Assembly (NCBI GenBank): GCA_027487435.1
Contig: JAIYDP010000331.1
Location: forward strand, 1-64,000
Source of the DNA: Verrucomicrobiaceae bacterium
Lineage (GTDB): Bacteria > Verrucomicrobiota > Verrucomicrobiia > Verrucomicrobiales > Akkermansiaceae
Direction of reading: 5' to 3'
Length of the DNA stretch: 64,000 nucleotides
Shown: in pieces, positions 17,901 through 28,500 of the stretch
Layout: the number at the start of each line of letters is the position of its first letter
Numbering within the stretch: position 1 is the stretch's first letter
Position numbers and translations under genes: made by a program
Notes under the pieces: generated by a model
The model's database searches: none
The model's input: only the letters and a program-made list of their open reading frames with translations
What the model was told of the DNA's origin: nothing

Positions 17901-20900
17901 GAGCAGAACGTATCGCGAAAAATTTTGACGCCGCTCTGCAAACACTCGCCGAACTTGAATTAGAGCGCGTGCCAGAAATTTGGACAGATGCTCGTTATGC
18001 GCGTGCGGAAGTAAATTTCGATATGGAAAATTTTGATGATGCGAAGGATGACATCGATTCCATCATTGCACGCGATCCCAATCATGCGGACTCACGGATT
18101 TTGTTAGGAAAAATCCAACTGAAGCGGCAGAAACTCATGGAAGCCACCGAAGTGGAACTTGGTTCGGCGACTGGACAGAAATCTTTAGTACCTGGAGAAA
18201 ATTTGAAGGTTACCCTAAGCGATCCGACGCTCGCCGTTTCTGGTGCCGGCACCGAGATTGAGGTTGTCGTTTGGGCGACCTCAGGTGACAAGGAAACGTT
18301 CTTCCTCCGCCAGTTTGGCGATGAAAAAACCAAGTTCCGCGGAGAGGTTGCCACCTCGCTGGGCTCCCCCACCCCAGGGGATAACAAGCTCCAAGTCCTA
18401 GGCAATGACGAGGTTTTCTATGCATATTCAGAGACATTTCTTGCCAAAATGAATCTCACCGATGCAAAACGCGGGGGACCCATCACGATCGCATCCGATG
18501 CATCGCTCATGGCCTCAGCCCGTAAGCTACTCACCGAGGCAGAGCAACGCAGCGCCGACATGCAACTCCTCATGGAACAAGTCGGCGAGGGCGCTAGCAG
18601 CGAAGCAGCCAAAGCTCGAATCGCCGCTGGGGAGGGCAAAATCGATCACTCACGCCACATCGCTACCATCGCCAAACCCGGGAACCCGATCCACGTACGA
18701 GTCTCCGATGCGGATCGCTCCCGCACAGCGGAAATCGATGAACTCACCGTCAGTGCCAGTAGCTCAAGCGGCGATTCCATTTCTCGCATCACTCTCAAGG
18801 AAACTGCAACCCATTCGGGCATTTTCGAGGGAACCATTCCCACCACTGGAGCGCAGGCCAGTGCCTTCGCCCAAAACTCAGAGCCAGGCCGAGCTCCGAA
18901 CATGGTCATTAGTCCGCGCAGCGATTACCCCGCTTGGCGGCCTGTCTCGATCAAAGGAGCCATTCCTGATTTCACCGTCGATCTCAACGACAACTTGCCC
19001 CTCGACGCACTCACCATTTCCGCTCGCGAACCTGCCGCTGGGCTCACTCACATCATCGTCCAGACCGCGATGAACCCAAGCGATTGGACAAGTGTCGCCA
19101 CTTTTCCCGCCAGTGCCGTCGCTCTTGCAGATCCATGGAAACCATCCGTCACCGTCGTCAACGAGGATGCCCGCAACCACCACCACGGTGCTCGCTCGGT
19201 CTATGAAATCGAAGCTCTCCGCGCCCACCTTGCTGGCGGTTGGCTCGTCCATCAACCGCAAATGGCCATCGCCAAAAATGTCACTGGAGTATCGACAGCC
19301 CTGCCGCAATCCATACCCACCGATATTCAATGGAGACGCAGCGGCACCCAACCCAATCCCGCCGTTGTCGTCCGTTTTCAAGCCTACTTCCACGAAAAAG
19401 AAAATGTAACCCGCCGCTTCGCCCTCGATCTCGGGAATATCCCCGATCTAAAAATTCCCAAAGACCAACAGCGCCAAACCCAGCCCGCTGAGTTCCTTAT
19501 CGCAGTCAACGGCAAGGTCATTACCACCAAAGATCAACGTCAACTCCAAGGAGAAATCAACCTCAACCCCGGCATCCACAAAATCGAAATTTGGGCAACC
19601 GGCTGGCTCTCCAACATTGGCTTTGGACGTGACCTCAAACTCCGCGCGAACCTTGTCGATCCGGCCAATCTTACCGATTGCCCAGATTCCTACTTTGACC
19701 CCACTACCTTCCCTCCTGGGCTCACCGATCAACGCAACGCCCCCGCCGCCATCACTGCGAACTCCGACTCTACGGAATTTACGGTTAAGTTCGCCAAAGA
19801 TTCCCGTGCCCGACTTATCCGCCTTGTCATGGTCGCTCATCAAGGTTCTGTTCCCGCCCTGAACAAACTTTCCCTCACTCAACCTGATGGCACAAACATT
19901 CTTCCTGTCGCCAAGGACTTTGCCGAGCTCAACAAGAACGACACGTTGGAGATTCTTACAGGAGACAAAATCTCTGTCCGCTACGTCGATGATCGATTCA
20001 TAAGCAAAACTCGCGAACGTCAGGAACGCCTCCTTGATGTTTACTTTACAGACGCACGAGTCGAGTTTGCCGATATGGAACCGCGCTTCGACAGTCGTCA
20101 CGGCGAGGACATGCCTTACTATGAGAAACTCATCCGCTTCCTCCACAACGAGCCGCTTTCTCTCGCCATTCACGATGCCGACATGGACTCCTCCGTAGTA
20201 CCGGACAAAGTGAAAGTTTCCCTCGAATCCGCCACTGGAACCAAGGAATTCGAAGCTACTGAAACAGGTGACTCGACGGGTATTTTCCAACTCACCGTCA
20301 CTCCCGTATCTAACACCGCAAAAAATGAGATGGAATTCCAAGTCGCCGATGGCGGCATGATCACGGCCCGCTATATGGATCAGGAAAACAATCGCCCCGG
20401 CGTGCCAACGCCTCGCGTTGCGACGATCAAACACGCGGCGTTCGTGACACCAGAGATTTTTCTATCGCATTGCAGTGTGACTCCTTCCCAAAGCTCCAGC
20501 ATGCAACATCTGCATCATGGATTTGAACCATTTAACGCGAAAAACAACCAAGAACGACTCAACACTCTCGATAAAGTGATGCCGCGCTGGCAGTTGAATC
20601 ACTCAATGTTACCCGACAATCAGGCACCCGAAGGAGGCTTTCAAGTGGCTCTCGGCCAACGGGTTTATTTGGAACTTCTTGCACCGCAACTCGCACTGGG
20701 CGTAGCATCAAACGTCTCTGTTTACGCCCAGACCGATGCAGGGCGAAAAGCTGCTGCGGCAACAACGGAAGGCTTCAACATCAATGCTCCAGGAACAATT
20801 CTGTTAGATGGATGGTTAGGCTACCCGCTGGGAATGAATGATCCCTGGAAATCCGTTCCGCTACTACCCATTTATCAGGCAGAGTCACTTACAGGGATGG

Positions 20901-22552
20901 GAGAAAATGCCGATCTAGACCGTTTCCGTCTCTCAGTTCCCTTGATCTTGGGCACGCTCCCTTCTTACGGCGCGTTGACCGCAGCGGAACGCTATGAGCT
21001 AGTGAAAAAAGCAAGAGAATCGTTAGACGAGTCGGAGTCTGTGGAGTCGTCCATTAGTGGGCTTGTCGTTAGCCCCGGAGAGCGCATACATTTCGGTTTC
21101 CGTTACACCGATTCTCAGGGCAAAGAGCAATGGATCACAGCTTCCGCCCAAGTCATAACGCACCCTGTGTTTGACATAATGAAAGAAGATTACCGCACCC
21201 CTTTGACCAGCGCTTTTGTTGGGGAAAACCTTAACCTTCGCGTTGTGGATTTTGGTGCAGACATTACCGATGCACCCGACATAGTGAGTGTGCTCATTCA
21301 GGCAAAATCAGGTGCCAAACATAAGTTGGAGCTTCACGAGAGCGGGCCACACACGGGTATTTTCAAGGCAGGCTATCAGCTTTCTTATGCCGATGCGAAA
21401 CAGCAAACAGAATCGAAACCCGATGGTGCTGAAACTACGCCTCATGACGTGCGCAATAACGGCTTTCCCGTCATGTATGGCGACACGGTCGCTGCCCGCT
21501 ACACTGACTCAAAGGGGATCAAAACCGACATTCTTCAAGTGACAATCACCAAAGGGGCAGATGGCAGCATCGAACCATTTTCCAAAAAATACGACGACCC
21601 ACAGATTGCCATGCGCACGCAATTTTCGCTTGCGGAAGCCTACCTCGAAGTAGCGAAACGACACCGCAAGCTTGAGGAACATGATGCGGCGGCACTTGAA
21701 TACGAAAGTGCCAAGCAGTTGCTTTCCAAGGCGATGGATCAGTTTACCGATCCAGAAACTCGATCACACGCCGAATATTTGTTAGGCACGCTGACCATGG
21801 AAGAAGCCGACGCCACGAAGGAAGCGGAGTTAAAAGAAACTCGCTATCGAGCGGCTCTATCACGTTTCCTCAACGTTACAGGCAGCTATGGCCAAACGCT
21901 ACATGCATCGAAGGCGCAGTATCAAATTGCTACAATCTATGAGCGATTGAACGAACCTGAAATTGCCGCGCAGGAATATGTGAAGCTCGCTTACAAGTAT
22001 CCCGATTCCGAGTTCCTCGCCACTTCGATGGCACGCCTCGGCACACACTTCCTCAAAAAGGCCTCCGAATATGAAGCTCAGGCGAAGCCCCTGCTGGAAA
22101 AGGCAAAGGCCGAGGAAAACAAGGACGCGAAATTTGAAGGCGATGCGCTAACGAAAATGGCAGTCGCTGAATATCTTAAGACCGCGCAGATTTTTGGCCG
22201 ACTGCAACAACGTTTCCCCAGTGACTCGCTTGCGGGCCAAGCGGGACTCCGTGCGGGTCAGGCCTTCATGCGAGCTGGCAAACATCAAGAAGCCGTCGAT
22301 GCCTTCCAGCGCGTCATTGCAGAACAGGGGTATGATGGCAAAACCATTCGCGCTCAAGCCATGTATTGGGTAGGTATGAGCTACCAAACTCTCAAGCAGC
22401 CCATGGCCGCTTACTCAATCTTCAAGCGGTTGACCTACGATTTTCCCGAAAGTGAATGGGCTGCTTTCGCACGCGCTCAACTCTCTCAAGAAGGGTTGCT
22501 CGATCTTGAAAGCAAATTAGAACTCGAACGATTGGAGGGTGAACAACGATGA
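14969..22552 (+). CDS. giant exported TPR/beta-sandwich/PA14-like protein (2,527 residues)
   Basis: A signal peptide at 1-27 (MLAGMLLLGSVTLDAA region) is followed by an alpha-solenoid with TPR-like repeats to about residue 1060. Beta-modules then follow at about 1073 (VTLSDPTL) and 1237 (HVRVSDADRSRT to HSGIFEGTIPT). A discoidin-like segment lies around 1334 (FTVDLNDNLPLDALTISARE) and a PA14-like segment at about 1464-1560 (VRFQAYFHEKEN to NLNPGIHKIEIWATG). More beta-modules sit near 1665-1830 and 2084-2190. A C-terminal TPR block of BamD/YbgF type covers about 2204-2527 (YVKLAYKYPDSEFLATSMAR and IFKRLTYDFPESEWAAFARA). Start and stop overlap the neighbours by four bases. It is clearly paralogous to the next gene along its whole length. 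Domain names are pattern-based; repeats and architecture are directly visible. I infer a secreted structural or adhesive scaffold. Confidence 0.7.
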   Translation: MKSRLMLPTSGMLAGMLLLGSVTLDAASFDEQRSAIAASLESQSEDAILNLLKAGIAENRPAPAVALANEWLRRNLPKNPALLFQAGRAAELSGEFKDSVAFYQQALKLADPKSAESGDAITAVYTLLIQQLDNPSGAFAFGLNEAKTLAINPRFRQFDRWFLDQAKTSNDRSAVASRLLASFQSGVTAEQIVALYHIDLRWLVDSIRSVRYDVKADRFTPQFVKDVKSLAPLITSDEEMRSLLDWSVSVKAYNMAKIDGKEASPPLAEAKVLMEKFPAYAAMIQTDWAGGSNSQHYRDDPKKYWTHETEAKMAPIRALLPKLSPLQQADLLRTWSSGYYASGPEVFSAQQALAFTLANPDTVNRKTGPAFVFGWDKLPLAEVQKLAPILALNPSPEASLIRSIATAGTSKDLDLALSALLGSEAWRLGPAELNGVYADRLWHWAGRPGGNAKRDEAVSKSKAFLATIAADPDAKAPPTQRIAAFQALLDDFMSPAPKTLSIRSTLAKQLRVTPEVIPQLIKDPRPEVQTLVREILPTDFMGPDTALNPDRFDPAILRKAARQGGMEYLKKRKPADFIPHALEPALRQAVADSLKQNKAVNWLTIAWINAQFPENNADSVKLMEELFASPVFATLSPEARFAARSWFGDKAMTPAQFAQLQSVDPKLVCKDLISLPKEADAVATTAAMTKVIEGLRKAPFWVEIDGLENLAVLSDQVFNDEKVQALSVEVVDSLRSTVAPPNFSIRYFTSVAKRKDSTTLLRSSIYLWRVVSVHHRDYPKLLTLAESLLEEQPSAASTLALGGLAAMDRHKQGHTWFKRETDAPLLKSIRGKAAMKLGLVVIPVAVDHPSYPVFQSQAEWLTGNEDSAWIQLDTHWDAFVQMHRELSIPYLMWTLQRTIYGRDEARQQMLIKSLLDWGAVTGSPLTPTEKAKIDIAYGDIALQRGQMREAHEIYVRVQKNSAYANLIVRHEAGLRRARAERIAKNFDAALQTLAELELERVPEIWTDARYARAEVNFDMENFDDAKDDIDSIIARDPNHADSRILLGKIQLKRQKLMEATEVELGSATGQKSLVPGENLKVTLSDPTLAVSGAGTEIEVVVWATSGDKETFFLRQFGDEKTKFRGEVATSLGSPTPGDNKLQVLGNDEVFYAYSETFLAKMNLTDAKRGGPITIASDASLMASARKLLTEAEQRSADMQLLMEQVGEGASSEAAKARIAAGEGKIDHSRHIATIAKPGNPIHVRVSDADRSRTAEIDELTVSASSSSGDSISRITLKETATHSGIFEGTIPTTGAQASAFAQNSEPGRAPNMVISPRSDYPAWRPVSIKGAIPDFTVDLNDNLPLDALTISAREPAAGLTHIIVQTAMNPSDWTSVATFPASAVALADPWKPSVTVVNEDARNHHHGARSVYEIEALRAHLAGGWLVHQPQMAIAKNVTGVSTALPQSIPTDIQWRRSGTQPNPAVVVRFQAYFHEKENVTRRFALDLGNIPDLKIPKDQQRQTQPAEFLIAVNGKVITTKDQRQLQGEINLNPGIHKIEIWATGWLSNIGFGRDLKLRANLVDPANLTDCPDSYFDPTTFPPGLTDQRNAPAAITANSDSTEFTVKFAKDSRARLIRLVMVAHQGSVPALNKLSLTQPDGTNILPVAKDFAELNKNDTLEILTGDKISVRYVDDRFISKTRERQERLLDVYFTDARVEFADMEPRFDSRHGEDMPYYEKLIRFLHNEPLSLAIHDADMDSSVVPDKVKVSLESATGTKEFEATETGDSTGIFQLTVTPVSNTAKNEMEFQVADGGMITARYMDQENNRPGVPTPRVATIKHAAFVTPEIFLSHCSVTPSQSSSMQHLHHGFEPFNAKNNQERLNTLDKVMPRWQLNHSMLPDNQAPEGGFQVALGQRVYLELLAPQLALGVASNVSVYAQTDAGRKAAAATTEGFNINAPGTILLDGWLGYPLGMNDPWKSVPLLPIYQAESLTGMGENADLDRFRLSVPLILGTLPSYGALTAAERYELVKKARESLDESESVESSISGLVVSPGERIHFGFRYTDSQGKEQWITASAQVITHPVFDIMKEDYRTPLTSAFVGENLNLRVVDFGADITDAPDIVSVLIQAKSGAKHKLELHESGPHTGIFKAGYQLSYADAKQQTESKPDGAETTPHDVRNNGFPVMYGDTVAARYTDSKGIKTDILQVTITKGADGSIEPFSKKYDDPQIAMRTQFSLAEAYLEVAKRHRKLEEHDAAALEYESAKQLLSKAMDQFTDPETRSHAEYLLGTLTMEEADATKEAELKETRYRAALSRFLNVTGSYGQTLHASKAQYQIATIYERLNEPEIAAQEYVKLAYKYPDSEFLATSMARLGTHFLKKASEYEAQAKPLLEKAKAEENKDAKFEGDALTKMAVAEYLKTAQIFGRLQQRFPSDSLAGQAGLRAGQAFMRAGKHQEAVDAFQRVIAEQGYDGKTIRAQAMYWVGMSYQTLKQPMAAYSIFKRLTYDFPESEWAAFARAQLSQEGLLDLESKLELERLEGEQR

Positions 22553-25500
22553 TCTTGAAACACCAAAATAACGCATCCATGATCTTTCGATATCTCATAG
22601 CCCCCTTCTCCTTGGCTTCCGCAATTGCAGCGCCCTTGGATGACCGGATCACTGCATTCAAGGCCGCTCCGACCCAGACAGAAACGGCTGTTGGTGAAAT
22701 CCTTGAACTCGGTCTTACAGAACACCGGTCGGCACTCGCATTTGCCGCAGTAAAACCATGGCTTGCTGCCAATGCTGCTGAATCCGCAAAACTCCTATTT
22801 GCCTCGGCGCAATCCGCAGAACTCGCTGGCGAATGGCGGCAAGCGGTCAGTTTTTACCGCAAGCTTCTGAAACTCAAAAATCTTGATGCCGCTACTGCAG
22901 GTGCCGCGGCTCCAAGGTGCTATCGATTGTTGATCAATCACCTCGGCGATACAGAATCAGCTTACCTCTTCATGCGTGAAGAAGGTATGCGTCTCCGCGC
23001 TTTCGGTAACACCCGCAAGTTTGATTCATGGTTTTTGGCTAAAGCCGACGAGCGCAAGGACCTTACTGCGATTGCGCAGTGGCTAACGATCATTCATCAA
23101 AGTGATGAACCACGCGATGCCTATGAGGGAGTTTTGACAAAATTGTTAGACGATCTCGAAACGTTCACCTACAAACAGCCAGAGCTCTTTATGGAACTCA
23201 AGGCACTCGCTGCCGCGAAACATACGACTCCCATCGTCAAGGCAAAGCTGGAGTGGGTCATGGCGGTAGTGCCGTTCTCGACAAAAATGGCAGAGGCCCT
23301 CGGCGCGAAACGTCCAATAGCCGACTCCATGATGGACGCACCATTGCTGGCCGCGAAGCAATTGATTGCTGTCGATCCCTTCAAAGGCTCGATTGTCGTC
23401 GCACGTGGTTGGATGAATTTTAATGCCGGAGATTCTGGATTTTTTGCAACCTTTACGAATCCTCGCCGCGCAGATAAGGCAGCTCCATTACTTGCCGTGT
23501 TGCGCACGCTGCCGATAGAGGATGCTCGCGCGCTCGTCCATCTCCAAGTAGCCGCCGCAAAAAATCGCATGATTGTTCCATATTTGATTTCTAACGAAGA
23601 ATTCAAAGCCTTGACCACAGAACGTCCGGAACTTGCCACCGCACCTACTCCTGTCAAATCGGGGAAAGCAACAATTGCGGTTGATCCATCACTTGCTAAC
23701 TCACGCGAACTTCTTGCACTTCCAGCAAACGCCGATCCCGTTGCCGTCGAAGGCGCTTTTCAATCGGTCATCGAACGAGTAGCCAAAGCCCCTGCCGGTT
23801 CCAGCGTGCTAGCCGTTGGTGCAGTGGCGAAACTTCCCACATGGTCTGATGCCAACCGGCAATCGATTCATTCACTTTTCACCGAACTCGCTCCTCTAGG
23901 TAGCTACCCGAACAAGAATGGATATGAGGCATTAGCCTTGCGTGTGATCAACGAGGCTTCAACGGCAACATCCACCAGTCATCTTCAAGCCCTCGCTCCC
24001 GGTCTATGGGCAGCTGCGGTTGCCTCGGACGATGTTCGTATTTTCAGCGCGGCAGACGCCTATGCCAAACTCGCGGGGAAATCTCTCACTGACGGCAATC
24101 CATCGCTCGCGATGACTTTCGCGAGAAGCGCTACGCAATCGATCGCATCGCGCAACGTCAAAGAACCGAAGCTTCAAGAAATTCTTGCCAGCCTACGAAA
24201 AACAGCTGGAACAGCTGCCGCTGCCATTGGTGCTGTAGAAATTCCGGTTGACCCAACTGATCCTGCGTATCCCATCTACAAATCGAACTCGGAATTTGTT
24301 CTCGGCAATCTCGATTCCGCTTGGCAACTCTATCTCGCTCATGCAGATCGACTTGTTCCTGTACTGCGTTCACTATCTGTGGAATACCCATTCTGGCTGC
24401 TTCAGCGAAACATTGAAGAAAACCGCGATCAAGATGCCGAAAATTTGATCAAGGAACTTACCATCTGGTCTCGCCAAGCCGAGGGCACCTTCAGCCTTGA
24501 ACAAGATGGCCGACTCAAGATTGCCTATGCCGACCTCGCATTCCGCAAGGGTGCATTACCCACTTCGCGAGCATGGTATCGCAAGATTGCCGAGGCCGCC
24601 GAATATGCTGGCTCAGAAATGCAACTTATCGCCGCGTTAGGTTCCATTAAGGTAGATCGTGTTTCAAAAAATTTCGGTGCCGCGATGACCGAGCTCGATA
24701 ACCTCATGAAACTGAAGGAACCCGAGTTTCGCAAGCAAGTCCGCTACGCCCGTGCAGAGGTTTTGATGGATCAAGAAAGCTATGCCGAAGCGTTAGAAGA
24801 GATTGAGCAAGTCCTACGCCAAGACCCAAAACACGCGGATGCTTTGATTCTACGAGGAAAGATTCACTATGAAATGCGTAAACTTGTCGAAGCGAGCGAG
24901 ATTGAACTTGGCCCATCGCAGGATAAAACTCTCATCGTCCCTGGCGAGGCTGTGAAGATCAACTTACGCGACCCAACGCTGAACGTATCGGGCGTGGGAG
25001 CCGACATCGAAGTCGAAATCTGGGCGAAATCCGGCGATCGTGAGCGTGTCCTACTCTATCAACTGGGCGATAGTAAAGAAAAGTTCCGTGCGGAAGTTCC
25101 CACCGCTCTTGGCGCTCCGACTCCGGGCGATAAAGTATTGCAAATTCTCGGCGAAGACGAAATCCGTTTCGGTTATTCGGAGCGTTTCCGAGCCAAAATG
25201 AAAGACCTACCCGCGGATCCTACTGTGGTCATTGGTGTGGCTTCAGACGCACGACTTTCGTTTTCTGCCGGTGCTTTTCCTGCTCGTGAGGGCGAACGTC
25301 GCCTTGACATTGAAGAACTTGGACTTTCCACAGCGCAAGCTACTCTCGGTACACGCGCGGTGCGCCCAGGAAATCCGGTTTATGTCCGTGTGACGGATCC
25401 CGACCAAAGCCGCACCTCGGGTATCGATGAAATCGCAGTGAATGTGCAAACTTCTAGTGGGGATCTCATTCGCCAACTGATGCTGAAAGAAACCTCTCCT

Positions 25501-28500
25501 TACAGCGGTGAGTTCGAAGGTGTCATTCCCACCGCTGGAGCACAGGCTTTGGCTTTCGCATCGGAAAGTGCGCCGGGACGCGATCCAAACATGACCATCA
25601 GCGCAAAAGACTACCCAGGCTGGCAGGGCAATGTTGGCGATGCGGAAAAAGCACGCACTTTCGGCATGGATCTCAATGATAACGTTCCGCTAGATAAAAT
25701 GACGATCGACTTAGGAGAGAAGGGACAACAGATCACACGCTTTGTTCTGCAAACATCTCTCAACGGCAAAGACTGGACAACGCACGCACGCTATCCGGAA
25801 GACACTCCTATCTGGGATGGCAAGCCGATTCTTACTTCATTCCCGACATTCGGAACAAATTCCATCGCCGTGAGTAAACCGCTAGGTCGCGAACTTCCCG
25901 CCGATTGGCTCGAGATCATGGAGTATTCTTCTAACCGAAAATCCATCACATACCTTTCTGCTTATGTGAAATCGCTCTCTGCTGGATCTCTTCCTGTCGT
26001 GATGCCGAGCCATCCAGGCTATGGTGCTCTGATTCGCTATCGAGCTCTCTTCCATCAGCCTGCTGCAGCCATACGCCGGTTCCAACTCAATGGCTTTCCT
26101 AACGACGGGAACACCATCTTCCTTCTCAATGGAACTCCCGCCGCAGAAGGTGATGACAACCCTCTTCTCATTGAGCGCGAACTCCCACCTGGGCTCCACG
26201 AAATTCAATTCTGGCGCGCGGATGCACGTGGTCCATTGACCCAAGCAAAACCTGTTTTGCTCTGTGATGAGTCCGGAAAAGAGGATCTTATCCCATGTCC
26301 GGACTCGATGTTTGATCCATCCTCCTTCCCTGCCGATGTCAAAGCCTTGGTTCCTCAAGTAGCGGAGATCCTTGCCAAGTCCACTGGCCCCATGGAAGTT
26401 CGCTTCGGTGATCATACCAACGCCCGCTTGGTTCGGCTTGTCATCCACGGTTTCGATGGCGTAGCGCCTGCAATTCGCAAGGTGACACTGACGAACCGAG
26501 CAGGTAAGTCTTTGCTTCCTGTAGCGCAAGACTACATGACTCTACGCGAAAACACACAATTGGAAGTCTTGCCAGGAGACACGATCACCGCTCGCTTTGA
26601 GGATAAAAGTTCGGTCACTCCCAAACGGAATCGCCACGAGCAACGCCTCACCGTGGCATTTAACGATGCTGTCATCACCGCTTCGTTCCTCAACTACATC
26701 ACTACCGACGAGGGTCGCGAATTGATTTTAGAACCCATCCGACGATTCCGCTATGACGATGCTGTTGCTATCGTCATCGACGATGCGGATATGGACAGTA
26801 GCGCTGAAAAAGATGTCATCGAGTTTAAGGTTGTTTCAAGCAGTGGTGGCTCCGCTATTATCAAAGCTCTTGAAACCGAAGAGCATAGTGGCCGTTTTCT
26901 CGGTCGTATTTTCCCTGTCACGGGAGAACCTGCGCGCGCTTCAGAAATCAAAGTAGCAGAAGGTGGCACGCTCACAGCTTCTTATCTCGATACCGAAAAT
27001 CTCATTCCAGGCATTCCTACCGAACGAAGTGTTTTGATCGAGCACGCACGCTACGTGACACCTGCTCTGGCAGCCTATCAGATGAGTAGCAATCTGTTAG
27101 AAAAAACATCTGCTCCGGCAGTAGGTGCAAAACAAGAAGTTGTTTTGCCTCGCCGCTCACTCGACTACGATCATGCTGATGCTTCAGTCAAGAGTCTTTC
27201 CGCCCTTGTTGGTGCCAGCCTCCGCTTCGATGTCATTGTGCCGCATCTTGCACTGGCCGGCAGTAGTGAAATCAATGCTTACGTTCAGACAGATGCTGGA
27301 CGCAAGGCGATGAAAGATGGTGCGAAGTCTCCTTTTGATGTCGCCGCACCTGGAACGCTTAAACTAAAAGGCACTCTAACAAAAAGCATGATCAGCGCTC
27401 CAAGCGGCTATCAGATTGGCAAAAATCCTATTTCGCCCACGAACGCGCCCCCACTGGAAGAGGGACGATTCTCTTTCTCGATTCCGCTGATTCTCGGCGA
27501 TCTTCCTGAACGTAGTTTTGCAACGAAAGCCGCTGAAGCGCTATCAGATTCGGCATTGCCCGATGGACTTGCCGTAAGAGTTGGTGATATCGTTCACATC
27601 GGCTATCCTTACAAAGACGAAAAAAATCAAGTCCAATGGAAGGTGTTAGATTGCAAGGTCGAAAGCCACGCGTTCCTCGATGTGATGCAGAATGGTTTCC
27701 AAGAATCATTGACGAAGGCATTTGTCGGCGAAAAAGTTTACCTACGACTCATTGACCGCGGACTCGATCGTAGTGCAGATCGCGATGTTGCCAAAGTTTC
27801 CCTCGAAGCAAGCAGCGGAGTGAAAACCGATTACGAACTTCAAGAAACAGAATCCCATAGCGGCATTTTCAAAGGCGTATTTACCCTTAGCTATGCCGAA
27901 GAAAAAGTTACGGAAAAACTACCCCCTGTCGCCCTGAATGGTTTCCCTGTTCGCTATGGCGATGAAGTGAAAGTTTCCTACGCAGCCGACTCGTCCACGA
28001 AGCCCCAAGCGATCACTGTCAACATGGGTGCGAATGGTTTCATCGAGCCTTTCAGCAAGCGTTACACTGGCGATGAAATGGCGGTAAAAACAAGCTTCAC
28101 CCTTGCAGAATGTTTCTTTGAACTTGCCAAAAAACATCGTGAAATGGAACAAGAAAGTCTTGCCCGCCGAGAAATGGCGCAGGCTAGAAAATTGCTTGCA
28201 GAAGCCATTGCCACGCATCGCGACGATGAAATGCGTGCGCATGCGGAATATTTGTTAGGGAACCTCTCACAAGAATACGCGGATTTAGCGAAGAATGACG
28301 AAGCAAAATTGCCCATGTATCAGGATGCGCTTGCTCGATTCTCGAAAATACCTAGCGATTACCCAGAAACCGAGTTTGCCTCAAAAGCGCAATTCAAGAC
28401 CGCGCTTGTTTATGAAAAAATGGGCGAGACGGAAAACGCCGTAGAAGAATATGTGAAGCTTGCCTACAAGTATCCCGACAACGAATTGATCCCCTCCGTC

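Noticed and set aside
18462-20434. Long plus-frame (203 residues) and minus-strand (328 residues) open frames inside the 2,527-residue gene
   Set aside because: They overlap a continuous domain-bearing frame; their translations are low-complexity and lack known motifs. They reflect local C-rich codon use.
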